Position numbers and translations under genes: made by a program | Assembly (NCBI GenBank): GCA_016703945.1 | Contig: JADJBC010000051.1 | Location: 124,001 to 188,000, forward strand | Source of the DNA: Candidatus Aalborgicola danicus | Lineage (GTDB): Bacteria > Pseudomonadota > Gammaproteobacteria > Burkholderiales > Burkholderiaceae_C | Length of the DNA stretch: 64,000 bases | Reading direction: 5' to 3' | Shown: positions 16,940 through 24,878 of the stretch, one piece after another | How the letters are laid out: each line of letters opens with the position of its first letter | Numbering within the stretch: the first letter of the stretch is position 1 | The notes under the pieces: generated by a model | Databases searched by the model: none | Told to the model about the DNA's origin: nothing | What the model saw: the letters and a program-made list of their open reading frames with translations, nothing else

Positions 16940-17685
16940 GGGCCGTAGTCGGGCTGGAGCTGCCCGGCGACGACTAACGGCGTCGTCGATTCACCGCGCA
17001 AAAACTTTTCGTATCCGTTGGCGCGCAACACACAGGCCGGGCACTCGCCACAGCCATAACCCCAGTCATGCCGATGGATGCGGTCCCCCAGATAACAGGT
17101 GTGGGTATGCTCAACAATCAGATCAACCAGAGCCTGCCCGCCCAGAACCCTGGCCATGTCCCAGGTTGCCGCCTTATCAATCCACATCAAAGGGGTGTCA
17201 ATCAGGTAACGCTTGTCCATGCCCAGGGACAAAGCCAGTTGCATGGCCTTCATGGTGTCGTCGCGGCAATCCGGGTAACCGGAAAAATCGGTTTCACACA
17301 CGCCGGTGACGATGACCTGCAGGTCGCGCCGGTACGCCACGGCGGCTGCCAGCGTCAAAAACAACAGATTGCGCCCTGGTACAAAGGTGTTGGGCAGGCC
17401 CGAGCTTTCCATCTTGAAAGCAGTTTGCCGGGTCAGTGAGGTTTCGCTGACGGCTCCCAACACGGCCAGATCCAGCAAATGGTCTTCGCCCAATTTGGCA
17501 GCCCATTGCGGGAACTGCTGGCGGATTTGCTCCAGCACCTTGAGGCGGGCGTCCAACTCCACACTGTGGCGTTGGCGGTAGTCAAAGGCAATGGTTTCGA
17601 CGCGCTGATAACGACTCAGAGCGAGCGCCAGGCAAGTTGTGGAATCCTGGCCACCGGAAAAAAGAACAAGGGCGCTGGTATGCAT
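16936..17685 (-). CDS. queC: 7-cyano-7-deazaguanine synthase
   Basis: A 249-residue enzyme converting 7-carboxy-7-deazaguanine to preQ0 on the route to queuosine in tRNA, with ATP and ammonia. The N-terminal PP-loop ATPase motif is LFSGGQDSTTCLALAL. The C-terminal zinc site has four cysteines in THTCYLGD...GYGCGECPACVLR. Residues RNLLFLTLAAAVAYR match the family core. It is last of a leftward group with a deacetylase-like gene (24-base gap) and a Bug-type binding protein upstream. Its 3' end overlaps the convergent nucleotidase gene by 4 bases. Confidence 0.97.
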   Translation of the reverse strand: MHTSALVLFSGGQDSTTCLALALSRYQRVETIAFDYRQRHSVELDARLKVLEQIRQQFPQWAAKLGEDHLLDLAVLGAVSETSLTRQTAFKMESSGLPNTFVPGRNLLFLTLAAAVAYRRDLQVIVTGVCETDFSGYPDCRDDTMKAMQLALSLGMDKRYLIDTPLMWIDKAATWDMARVLGGQALVDLIVEHTHTCYLGDRIHRHDWGYGCGECPACVLRANGYEKFLRGESTTPLVVAGQLQPDYGP

Positions 17686-17709
17686 AACCGCAATGGTAAT
17701 TTAATCCCC

Positions 17710-18750
17710 TCACCGGGCCAGAAAGCCCTCCAGCACGTTGGCGGCGTTGACACCCACTTCGGCCACCGCATAACCCCCTTCAAACACCAGCACCGTCGGC
17801 AAACCCGCTGCCGCCAGCCGTTCGCCCACACGCAAGTAGTCTGCGCTTTGCAGCAGGAAACCGGAGATGGGGTCACCAGCAAAGGTATCCAACCCGAGCG
17901 ACACCACCAGGGCCTGTGCCCCAAAACGCTGGATGGCTCGCAACGCATGCTCGAGCGCGGCAAACCAGGTCTCAAACCCGGTGCCGCGCGGCAGCGGAAG
18001 ATTGAGGTTGGTACCCAGCCCCGCTCCAACCCCGGCTTCATCCGCATGGCCCAGGAAGAACGGGTATTCGCTGCGCGGGTCGCCGTGGATGCTGGTGAAG
18101 AACACATCGGGGCGGTCGTAAAAGATGGCTTGTGTGCCGTTGCCGTGGTGGTAGTCGATATCGAGCACCGCCACTCGCTCCATGCCTGCATCGCACAGGT
18201 GCTGGGCGGCCAGTGCCGCGTTGTTCAGGAAGCAGTAGCCGCCAAAGAAATCGGCACCCGCATGGTGGCCGGGTGGGCGGCTCAGTGCAAAAGCGGCGCG
18301 GTCGCCCTGCACTAGCCGCTGCGCTGCGCTGAGCGCACATTCGGCCCCGGTCCGCGCCGCCACCCAGGTGCCCGCAGTGAAGGGTGTTCCTGCATCAAAC
18401 GAGTACAAGCCCACCTTGGCGGAAAAATTGTCGGGCTCTATGTCAGTGCGAAAGGTCCGCGTCGGCCAGACCGAGGGCAAGATGTCTTTGTCCGCATTGC
18501 CTGAATCCAACGCCAGCCACTGGTCCCACGCGGTAGCCAGGAAGCGCAGGTAACGCGGGCTGTGGATGCGCGCCAGCGCCACGTCGTCAAATGCGTCGGG
18601 GTGCTGCACGCTGCCCAACTTGCGGCGCTGCAGTTCGGCCAGCACATGGTCAGCGCGGGCCGGCACTTCAAAACACGGCACCAGTGCGCCGCGGAACATT
18701 TCGACCTTGCCTTGGTGGCGGGCGTGCAGGTGGTTGTAGAAGGTGATCAT
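17710..18750 (-). CDS. Histone-deacetylase-like amidohydrolase (acetylpolyamine amidohydrolase type)
   Basis: A 346-residue zinc amidohydrolase. The charge-relay His pair is in SRPPGHHAGADFFGG, zinc ligands are in LDIDYHHGNGTQ (DxH) and SLGLDTFAGDP, and the catalytic Tyr region is EGGYAVAEVG. The N-terminal segment HARHQGKVEMFRGALVPCFE, with an extended loop before the core, is typical of bacterial acetylpolyamine amidohydrolases (AphA), which deacetylate acetylputrescine, acetylcadaverine and longer polyamines. It lies 13 bases after a Bug-family binding protein gene and 24 bases before queC, so the three are probably one transcript. The polyamine substrate is inferred from family. Confidence 0.93.
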   Translation of the reverse strand: MITFYNHLHARHQGKVEMFRGALVPCFEVPARADHVLAELQRRKLGSVQHPDAFDDVALARIHSPRYLRFLATAWDQWLALDSGNADKDILPSVWPTRTFRTDIEPDNFSAKVGLYSFDAGTPFTAGTWVAARTGAECALSAAQRLVQGDRAAFALSRPPGHHAGADFFGGYCFLNNAALAAQHLCDAGMERVAVLDIDYHHGNGTQAIFYDRPDVFFTSIHGDPRSEYPFFLGHADEAGVGAGLGTNLNLPLPRGTGFETWFAALEHALRAIQRFGAQALVVSLGLDTFAGDPISGFLLQSADYLRVGERLAAAGLPTVLVFEGGYAVAEVGVNAANVLEGFLAR

Positions 18751-18763
18751 GCAACAAGGAGCA

Positions 18764-19726
18764 TCAGGGCTGGCGCATCAGACCCAACTTTTCGACGAGG
18801 GCTTTTTCTTTGGTGAAGGTGTCTTGCGCAAACTTGAGGTAGGTGGCCGAGTTCATGTACATGGGCACCATGTCGTAACGGGCCAGCGCCGTCACGTAGC
18901 TCTCCTGCTCCATGGCCTGTTTGAAGGCATCGTGCAGGCGTTTGATGACTGCGGGCGGTGTGCCCTTGGGCGCGCCGATGCCAAAGGGCGAGTTCTGCAC
19001 CAGGTCCAGCCCCAGTTCCTTGAGCGTGGGCGCATCAGGAAATTTGGCCAACCGCTCGGCACCCCAGGTGTTGAGCACCCGCAGCTTGCCGGCCGCCACT
19101 TGCGGTGCAAAGCCGGTGGAATCGGCCGCGGCCATGATCTGCCCGCCCAGGATGGCTTGCATCAGGTCGGCACTGCCCTTGTAGGGCACATGCAGCAGTT
19201 GCAGACCCAGCTTCTGGGCGATCAGCTCCATGGTCAGGTGCGGGCTGGTCATGGTGCCGGTGGAGCCATAAGACAACAGGCCAGGGTTGGCCTTGGCCCA
19301 GGCCACAAAGTGCGTCCAGGTGCGCAGCGCCGAATCTGCCGGCACGACCAGGCCAAAGGCATAGCCAGTGACGTTGAGCACGTAGCTGATGTCCTTGATC
19401 GGGTCCCAGTTGATCTTGGTGGTGTAAGGCAGGCGGAACACGCCCAGCGGGATTTGCGCAACCGTGTAGCCGTCGGGCGCGGCGGTCTGCAATTGCTGGG
19501 CCGGCATGGTGCCACCGGCGCCCGGCTTGTTCTCCACCACCACCGGTTGACCGAGGATCTTGCCTGCGGCATCGGCCAGCGCGCGCATGGTGATGTCGGT
19601 GGGCCCACCGGCCGGGAACGCAATCACCAGCTTGATGGGCTTGACCGGAAATGCCTGCGCATGGGCGTCCAGCAGGGGAGCAGCGAGAGCGGTGGCGGCG
19701 AGTTGTACCAGGTGTCGGCGTTGCAT
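18764..19726 (-). CDS. Tripartite tricarboxylate transporter substrate-binding protein (Bug family)
   Basis: A 320-residue periplasmic binding protein. The signal peptide MQRRHLVQLAATALAAPLLDAHAQ carries a twin arginine, so Tat export is possible. The mature part has Bug signatures: PIKLVIAFPAGGPTDITMRA, VENKPGAGGT, and GSTGTMTSPHLTMELIA in domain 2. Bug proteins bind carboxylates or amino acids; most in this group of bacteria have no linked permease, and none is linked here. The start at 19726 has AGGAG 7 bases upstream. A deacetylase gene follows 13 bases downstream. Confidence 0.93.
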   Translation of the reverse strand: MQRRHLVQLAATALAAPLLDAHAQAFPVKPIKLVIAFPAGGPTDITMRALADAAGKILGQPVVVENKPGAGGTMPAQQLQTAAPDGYTVAQIPLGVFRLPYTTKINWDPIKDISYVLNVTGYAFGLVVPADSALRTWTHFVAWAKANPGLLSYGSTGTMTSPHLTMELIAQKLGLQLLHVPYKGSADLMQAILGGQIMAAADSTGFAPQVAAGKLRVLNTWGAERLAKFPDAPTLKELGLDLVQNSPFGIGAPKGTPPAVIKRLHDAFKQAMEQESYVTALARYDMVPMYMNSATYLKFAQDTFTKEKALVEKLGLMRQP

Positions 19727-19804
19727 GGAGGGCTCCTGAAGTTGGGGAATCAAGAGATTAGAACGGACTCGTGAAACACTTGCCATGCGGTTAACCCGTG
19801 GGAC

Positions 19805-21301
19805 CTAATCGATTACATCCTCGGCCAAATCGCCGGCAATCAGCTTGAATTGCTCCAGCGCCGCCTGCAGGTCTTCCACGATCTCCAGCGCAATCACACC
19901 CGGTGCGGGCAGGTTGTCGCTGTCGGCCAATGAATCATCCTTGAGCCAGAAGATGTCCAGGCTGGTTTTGTCTCGCGCCACGAGTTCGTCATAGTTATAG
20001 GCGCGCCAGCGGCCGTCCAGGGTTCTCGGGCGTCCAGGTGGCTTGGCGCTGGTGGCGGTTACCGGCTTGGTACAGCTCTACAAACTCATTCAAATCTGCA
20101 CGCGTGAGCGGGCTGGTCTTGAGGGTGAAGTGCTTGTTGGTGCGCAGGTCATAGATCCACAGCTTTTTGGTCCATGGTGTCTCGCTCGCGCCTTTTTTCT
20201 CGAAGAACACTACGTTGGCCTTCACGCCCTGTGCGTAGAACAGGCCGGTGGGAAGTCTTAGAAGTGTGTGCACATCACACTCGTGCAGCAGCTTCTTGCG
20301 AATAGTCTCGCCCGCGCCGCCTTCAAACAACACGTTGTCGGGCAACACCACCGCCGCCCGTCCATGCTGCTTCAGCAGGGTCTTGATGTGCTGCACAAAG
20401 TTGAGCTGCTTGTTGCTGGTGGTGGCCCAGAAGTCGTCGCGCTCAATGGTGTCTTTCTCGGTGCCGGTGCGGCCGTCTTCCCCCACGATGACGGTGCTGC
20501 TCTTCTTACCAAACGGCGGGTTGGCCAGCACCACTTCAAAGCGCTCGCCGGGGTCGGCGGCCAGTGCGTCGCCCACCACCACGGGCACCTGCTTTTCGGA
20601 GCCGATGCCGTGCAACATCATGTTCATTGCACACACGCGTGCCGTGCCCTGCACCAACTCGTAGCCGGTGAAGGCTTTTTCTTTCAGGTGCTTGAGCTGC
20701 TCGCGCGTCAGGTTTTTGTTATGGGCGGTGATGTAGTTGTGCGCGGTGAACAAAAAGCCACCCGTGCCACAGGCCGGGTCGGTAATGCGCTCGCCGGGTT
20801 GTGGGGCGATGCAGTCCACCATGGCCTGAATGAGCGCACGCGGCGTGAAGTATTGGCCTGCGCCACTTTTGGTGTCTTGCGCGTTCTTTTCCAACAGGCC
20901 TTCGTAGGCATCGCCTTTGACGTCTGCCCCAGAATGGTCCAGGTCTCGGCGTCGATCAAGTCCACAATCACGCGTCGCAGTTTGGCCGGGTCCTGAAACT
21001 TGTTTTGCGCCTTGCCAAAAATCAGGCCCAGCGTGCCCTTCTCTTGCCCCAGCTTTTCCAGCGCGTGGCGGTAGTGGTCAAACAGCTCGTCGCCGTCCTT
21101 GGCCAGCAGCGTGGGCCAGGCGTAGGCGGCGGGCACGATGCTGGGCTGGTTGTAGGGCGGCGCGCTGCGCTCGTCGGCCATCTTGAGGAACAGCAGGTAG
21201 GTGAGCTGCTCCACATAGTCGCCATAGCTCATGCCGTCGTCGCGCAGCACGTTGCAGTAGTTCCAGAGCTTCTGGACGAGGGAGTTGGTGGTGGTGTTCA
21301 T
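19805..21301 (-). pseudogene. hsdM: Type I restriction-modification DNA methyltransferase subunit HsdM, two frameshifts
   Basis: Adenine methyltransferase subunit of a type I restriction system. Frame 1 gives the N-terminal helical domain (MNTTTNSLVQKLWNYCNVLR to about residue 126). A missing G in a run of four (20927-20930 on the plus strand) then shifts into the catalytic domain, with SAM motif DPACGTGGF and catalytic NPPF in VLANPPFGKK. An extra C near 20020-20022 shifts back for the last ~70 residues (GRWRAYNYDEL to the stop at 19805). The two changes cancel, and the whole is 499 codons, a normal HsdM length. So this is either a twice-damaged gene or, more likely, two sequencing errors. 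The stop of the upstream AbiEii-like gene overlaps its start by 4 bases. Confidence 0.85.
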
Positions 21302-21987
21302 AGGTCTTTCAATTGTGCAATCTGCATCAACCTTGTTTTGATGATTTGCTCTCGCTCCGGGTCGCTCAGCAAACCGGGCAACGCATTGTGGAAAGTGGGC
21401 ATGTCCAGCAGTGCTGCTACGGATTGGCCCACGTGTTTGCGGACTGCTGCGTGGGCGGTGGCCATCTCTTGTGCCACAGAACTGCGCCCCTCCATCACCG
21501 TCATGATGTCTTCGAGGTCATGGCTCAGGTACACGTCATTGTTACCACGGTCTTTGAATGCTTCGAATTTGGTCGCCAAAAAGTGCGGTGCCGACAAGTG
21601 TCGCAATTTCAAACCACCAGCCAGTTCCACCGCAAGGGCCGCATCAAAGCCCACCCGGTACCACCGGTTGGCGAAGCCCAGCACCTTTTCGTCCAATGGC
21701 ACCAAATCCAGCTGCATGCGGTTCCAGTACCAGCGAAACGGCGGCGTGTTGTCGGCCATGGTCTGCTTGAAGCCACGGTCCATCAATTCATCTGCCACGC
21801 GGTGGTAAGCCACTAGCGAAGCCACCTCCACAATCGCGTCCACATCTTCTGTGGGACGCACATCCATCAATTCCGCATCGTCCACCAGCAAGCCAGTGGC
21901 GCACCCGCCGACGAACACGACCTGTTCACACAGCGGCCCCATCGCCTGCGCCATGGCAATCAACATGGCCAAATTCGGATTAGCCAT
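21298..21987 (-). CDS. Nucleotidyltransferase, AbiEii-toxin-like
   Basis: A 229-residue protein with a nucleotidyltransferase core: the helix-turn VVFVGGCATGLLVDD (GG motif), then RPTEDVDAIVEV, giving the DxD metal pair, and a strand with MQLDLVPLDEKV supplying the third acid. This pattern matches the AbiEii/MenT group of nucleotidyltransferase toxins, which inactivate tRNA by adding nucleotides. The gene before it encodes an HTH protein and overlaps it by 8 bases; the hsdM start overlaps its stop by 4 bases. It is thus built into a restriction operon. Toxin function is inference; some relatives are housekeeping-like proteins of unknown role. Confidence 0.75.
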   Translation of the reverse strand: MANPNLAMLIAMAQAMGPLCEQVVFVGGCATGLLVDDAELMDVRPTEDVDAIVEVASLVAYHRVADELMDRGFKQTMADNTPPFRWYWNRMQLDLVPLDEKVLGFANRWYRVGFDAALAVELAGGLKLRHLSAPHFLATKFEAFKDRGNNDVYLSHDLEDIMTVMEGRSSVAQEMATAHAAVRKHVGQSVAALLDMPTFHNALPGLLSDPEREQIIKTRLMQIAQLKDL

Positions 21988-22660
21988 ACATGGGGCCCTT
22001 CACCTTTTTGGGTGCATTTGGGTCAATCAGCGCTTGCAGCCGCTCCAGTGCCATGCCGCGCTCGCGCGCTTTGCCCACCCGCAGTGCGTCAAACAAGGCC
22101 AGCATTTCATACAGCTTGGCATCCTGCATTGCCGCAAAGGGCACAGACGGGTGCAGCGGCTCTACACCCACACCGCGCACCGAGCCATTGGGGTGCGGCC
22201 AAACAAAGTCGGTGCTGCCTGGCGCAAACACCCCTGCAAAGGCAGGTGCACTATGGCTGGTAGGCACGCCCACTACCAGTGGTAGCCGCACACCGGGGAA
22301 GGCATATTTGGCTCCGTGTAGGGCAAACTCGGCCAGGTTGTGGGAATGGGGGCGCACCGGGTTGTCGGCCACGGCCTCGCTTTCGGCATCAACCGCGCGG
22401 CGCAAACGCTTGCGCGTAACACGGTAGATGCCTTGCGGCTCTTGCACCGATGGGGCTGTGTCGGAACTGCCAGCCTCCGGCAGCGAAACCGCTGGCCGGT
22501 TTTGCAAAAGCAACCCAGCTTCCAGTGCCCGCTTTACTGCTCCATGCGCCTCCGACACACTAATGCCCAGCTCCTGCGCCAGCCGCGCATACGTCCAGCG
22601 CTGCTCACCCCAAGCCACGAGCTTGAGGGCAACCAGGAAGTCTTGGGGTTTGAGCTGCAT
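21980..22660 (-). CDS. Winged-helix/HTH protein, putative antitoxin or repressor of the AbiEii-like pair
   Basis: A 226-residue protein whose N-terminal ~60 residues form a helix-turn-helix (DFLVALKLVAWGEQRWTYARL then LGISVSEAHGAVKRALEAGL). The rest is an unrecognised domain with PHSHNLAEFALHGAKYAFPG and VEPLHPSVPFAAM. The start codon lies at the edge of a perfect 19-bp inverted repeat (22658-22702), which it probably binds to control itself and the overlapping nucleotidyltransferase gene. There is no room for a ribosome site outside the palindrome, so the message may be leaderless. By position it resembles an AbiEi-type antitoxin, but the sequence does not prove it. Confidence 0.7.
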   Translation of the reverse strand: MQLKPQDFLVALKLVAWGEQRWTYARLAQELGISVSEAHGAVKRALEAGLLLQNRPAVSLPEAGSSDTAPSVQEPQGIYRVTRKRLRRAVDAESEAVADNPVRPHSHNLAEFALHGAKYAFPGVRLPLVVGVPTSHSAPAFAGVFAPGSTDFVWPHPNGSVRGVGVEPLHPSVPFAAMQDAKLYEMLALFDALRVGKARERGMALERLQALIDPNAPKKVKGPMYG

Positions 22661-22702
22661 TTACATTCAATATTCGTGAATCGCGAATATTGAATGTAAA
22701 TG
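22658..22702. promoter_or_regulatory. Perfect 19-bp inverted repeat, likely operator
   Basis: Arms 22658-22676 (CATTTACATTCAATATTCG) and 22684-22702 are exact reverse complements, separated by TGAATCG. The left arm contains the start codon of the HTH gene. The length and exactness suggest a dimer or tetramer operator. Confidence 0.85.
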
Positions 22703-22730
22703 AATTGCCATGCAAAAGCAAGATACGAAT

Positions 22731-22783
22731 GAAATTGGCCTCTAGCCCTCGTATTCATTGCGCAAGCAGCTATAAATTTTGCA
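22731..22783 (+). repeat. Dispersed ~50-bp repeat, copy 4
   Basis: GGCCTCTAGCCCTCGTATTC followed by ATTGCGCAAGCAGCTATAAA, a near-consensus copy. The stop codon of the PIN-domain gene (22770-22772) lies inside it. Confidence 0.9.
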
Positions 22784-23228
22784 GCAATTCCAAGGCTAGC
22801 GGATGCCTGAACAAGGCATCCAAAGTCAAAATCGGGCAAGCACTGGCCTGCTCAAACTCTTCGGCAATGGCCAGCAGATCCCTGTCGCCAGACACCAGCA
22901 CTTGGGCTTTTCCCGCCACGGCGAGGTGCATAAAAGGCTCGTCGAGCACATCGCGGCACGCGGGCACCAGGGGTGGCGGTTGGGGGATACGCACTGTCTC
23001 GGTGTACGGCAGGTAGTCGGCTAGCAACTCATCCTGCTCTGCTTGCGACAAGCGGAACTTGGGGTAGGCCAACACCCGCACCAGCTCTTGCACCGTGGCG
23101 GTGCTGGCCAATGGCAAGAGTGATCCCTGCTGCCACGCCCGCCGCACGCGCCCGGCCGCCCCGCCGCCGAACACCAGCGCAGACAAAACCACGTTGGTAT
23201 CCAGCACCACCCGCGCTGGGGCGCTCAT
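22770..23228 (-). CDS. PIN-domain toxin of a type II toxin-antitoxin pair (COG1569-like)
   Basis: A 152-residue PIN nuclease. Acidic active-site residues lie in VVLDTNVVLSALVFGG (first Asp), a central Glu in ATVQELVRVLAYPKF, and VLVSGDRDLLAIAEEF (the DxD/Ser-Gly-Asp motif). PIN toxins of this group cut RNA and are neutralised by an adjacent DNA-binding antitoxin. The start at 23228 overlaps the stop of the AbrB-like antitoxin gene by 4 bases (ATGA), fitting coupled synthesis. Its last codons fall within a dispersed repeat, which supplies the stop. Confidence 0.88.
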   Translation of the reverse strand: MSAPARVVLDTNVVLSALVFGGGAAGRVRRAWQQGSLLPLASTATVQELVRVLAYPKFRLSQAEQDELLADYLPYTETVRIPQPPPLVPACRDVLDEPFMHLAVAGKAQVLVSGDRDLLAIAEEFEQASACPILTLDALFRHPLALELLQNL

Positions 23229-23545
23229 GTCTTGGTCTGGGCCTTTTTGGCAGCCGCCTTCTTGGGCTTGGCAGGGGTCAAAGCATACGGCGCCGCCGAC
23301 TCGGCAGCCATGGCTGGCGCTGCCTGGGGCGCTCTGGCCCAGGCTACGGCATCGGCCATATCGCCATCCGTTAAATCCAGCTCAGCCAGCTTGGCCCGCA
23401 CCGCGTCCCCGCGCTGGATGCGCACGGGCGTGAGGATGATCTGCCCGGCCCGGGCCTCCACATCAAAATATTCCGCGGCCCCCACCGCCTGCGTCACGCT
23501 CTTGGGCAGCGTGAGCTGGTTCTTGGAAGTGAGTTTGGCGAGCAT
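23225..23545 (-). CDS. AbrB/MazE-type antitoxin of the PIN pair
   Basis: A 106-residue protein. The N-terminal SpoVT-AbrB swapped-hairpin domain is clear: MLAKLTSKNQLTLPKSVTQAVG, then YFDVEARAGQIILTPV. A middle segment (RAKLAELDLTDGDMADAVAWAR) probably wraps the toxin, and the tail is Ala/Lys-rich with several KKAA repeats. The start at 23545 was chosen because it gives the standard N terminus of the fold; an ATG nine codons upstream is also open. It should bind its own promoter and the PIN protein encoded by the overlapping next gene. Confidence 0.88.
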   Translation of the reverse strand: MLAKLTSKNQLTLPKSVTQAVGAAEYFDVEARAGQIILTPVRIQRGDAVRAKLAELDLTDGDMADAVAWARAPQAAPAMAAESAAPYALTPAKPKKAAAKKAQTKT

Positions 23546-23611
23546 GGCATTTGGAGCAAAGTAAGGATTCATTACTTTACGCCAAATACATGAACGCAGG
23601 CAAGTTATGAA

Positions 23612-23670
23612 TGAAATTGGCCTCTAGCCCTCGTACTCATTGCGCGAGCAGCTATCAAACCAGTAGCAAA
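23612..23670 (+). repeat. Dispersed ~50-bp repeat, copy 5
   Basis: GGCCTCTAGCCCTCGTACTC followed by ATTGCGCGAGCAGCTATCAAA and, after a few bases, AGTAGCAAA. It is almost identical to copy 4 about 880 bases away, including the flanking GAATGAAATT. Confidence 0.9.
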
Positions 23671-23672
23671 AA

Positions 23673-24092
23673 TCAACCTCGCACCCGGATCACCAGCTCG
23701 TCATAGCCGGTGTGCGCATCCGGCTCGCGGGTGAACTGCCAGTCGGGCAGCAGGGCCAGCAGCACCTCGGCCGTGGTGAGCACAATGCAGCCCGGCGCCA
23801 CATGCCCGCCCAGCACCTGCCCTGTGGCGGTGGAAATGGCCATGTGCATGTGCGAGGCGGTCTTGTCGCCGTCCACTGCCACCGTGCCCGAGAGGGTGAG
23901 TATCTCCATGCTCTCGGTGAGCCGCGTGGGCTGCGCCGCGGCTGCCAAGCGGATGCCCGCCGTGGACAAGCTGCCGATGCCGGACAGCACAAAAGCTGCG
24001 CGGCAGTTTCGGGCGAGGACTGCGGCTTCCAGCGCAGCGCGCAGGTCCTGGCCGGGGGTGAGTCGTACGGGGAGTGTCTTCATGCGTTTCAT
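23673..24092 (-). CDS. PPC/DUF296 domain protein
   Basis: A 139-residue protein that is almost wholly one PCC/PPC (DUF296) domain: LPVRLTPGQDLRAALEA at the start, AAFVLSGIGSLSTAGIRLA, MEILTLSGTVAVDG, and the conserved HMHMAISTATGQVLGGHVAPG. In plants the domain is joined to AT-hooks; bacterial members are small trimeric proteins that may bind DNA or a metal through the HMH residues. The start at 24092 was chosen because it begins the domain. It is divergent from the antitoxin gene at 24162 and begins just after a dispersed repeat at its 3' end. Confidence 0.88.
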   Translation of the reverse strand: MKRMKTLPVRLTPGQDLRAALEAAVLARNCRAAFVLSGIGSLSTAGIRLAAAAQPTRLTESMEILTLSGTVAVDGDKTASHMHMAISTATGQVLGGHVAPGCIVLTTAEVLLALLPDWQFTREPDAHTGYDELVIRVRG

Positions 24093-24161
24093 AGTAATCT
24101 CTTGGACCAAGCGCACGAAGCTGCGCAGCCAGAGACATGCACCGAAAGGAGCGAGCCGTTT

Positions 24162-24443
24162 ATGAACAAGCCGACTAAATCTGTGCCGAGCACAGCTATT
24201 CCGAAATTCGCCAACGAGGCGCAAGAGCGCGCGTATTGGGAATCTCACGACTCCACCGAACACCTGGACTGGTCCAAGGCGAAAAAGGCAACGCTGCCCA
24301 ACCTGAAGCCCACCACCAAAACCATTTCGCTGCGGCTGCCGCAGCATCTGCTGGACTCACTAAAAGTAGCCGCCAACGCCCGCGATGTACCCTACCAATC
24401 GCTCATCAAGGTTTGGCTGCAAGAGAAGCTTCACAGCCAATAA
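24162..24443 (+). CDS. Orphan CopG/BrnA-like antitoxin
   Basis: A 93-residue ribbon-helix-helix antitoxin. The N-terminal part (FANEAQERAYWESHDSTEHL then DWSKAKKATLPNLKP) and the C-terminal ribbon-helix-helix (TKTISLRLPQHLLDSLKVAA then VPYQSLIKVWLQEKL) match the CopG/BrnA antitoxin group, whose partner is usually a BrnT-like RNase encoded directly upstream. Here the 70 bases upstream hold no toxin gene, and the PPC gene is divergent, so the antitoxin appears orphaned. AGGAG precedes the ATG by 9 bases. Solitary antitoxins can act as protectors against related toxins; that is inference. Confidence 0.85.
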   Translation: MNKPTKSVPSTAIPKFANEAQERAYWESHDSTEHLDWSKAKKATLPNLKPTTKTISLRLPQHLLDSLKVAANARDVPYQSLIKVWLQEKLHSQ

Positions 24444-24460
24444 TCAGGGGCATTTCAGCT

Positions 24461-24508
24461 GCTAGCCACCGTGGATATTGCGCAAGCAGCTATCAAAAAC
24501 GAAGCAAA
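24461..24508 (+). repeat. Dispersed ~50-bp repeat, copy 6
   Basis: GCTAGCCACCGTGGATATTG followed by CGCAAGCAGCTATCAAAAAC and GAAGCAAA, about 20 bases after the orphan antitoxin gene. Confidence 0.85.
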
Positions 24509-24674
24509 TTTGAAGTTGCACTTTGCGACTTCAAACGCCAAGTGTGTTGGCGTCGCTGAGCTGCCCGGCCGTGGTGGTGGTGGTGAAGCCGATGGCGCGG
24601 CCCCAGCAGCAGGTAGACCCCGGTTTGCGTTTAAGCACTTCCGCAAACCCATTTATGCGTAGTACCATTGCCCC

Positions 24675-24878
24675 ATGACCCTCAAAGAATCCAACCCGTA
24701 CCTGCGCAGCCGCACCGTGGCTGCACGCAAGGCCGCGCTTCGGATTTCTGCCAAAACGTCATCTGCGGTTGAAGGCATTCGCGCCCCGTTTGCTGCAACC
24801 GCTACAGCCAAAGCACCTGCCACCCAGGAAAGCTTTACCGCGTATTGGCAGCAACGCGCTGCTTCGAGCGCGCGATAA
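24675..24878 (+). CDS. Small Fic-inhibitor-like protein (antitoxin candidate)
   Basis: A 67-residue protein. Its first 35 residues hold NPYLRSRTVAARKAALRISA, then TSSAVEGI. Ser29-Ser-Ala-Val-Glu33-Gly34 matches the (S/T)xxxE(G/N) motif by which class I Fic antitoxins such as VbhA put a glutamate into the Fic active site. It is encoded on the strand opposite to the fic gene and overlaps its 3' end by 44 bases, unlike the usual antitoxin-toxin operon. The remainder is Ala/Thr-rich. The ribosome site is weak. The motif is visible; the antitoxin role is inference. Confidence 0.65.
   Translation: MTLKESNPYLRSRTVAARKAALRISAKTSSAVEGIRAPFAATATAKAPATQESFTAYWQQRAASSAR

Noticed and set aside
24093..24176. 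Short plus-strand frame (MRFIVISWTKRTKLRSQ...) just before the orphan antitoxin, considered as a toxin remnant
   Set aside because: Too short, and no BrnT-type motifs are visible.
24471..24662. 63-codon frame after the orphan antitoxin, with a Gly-rich stretch
   Set aside because: Its first residues are encoded by the dispersed repeat, and the minus strand contains a possible nuclease fragment; not convincing as a gene.
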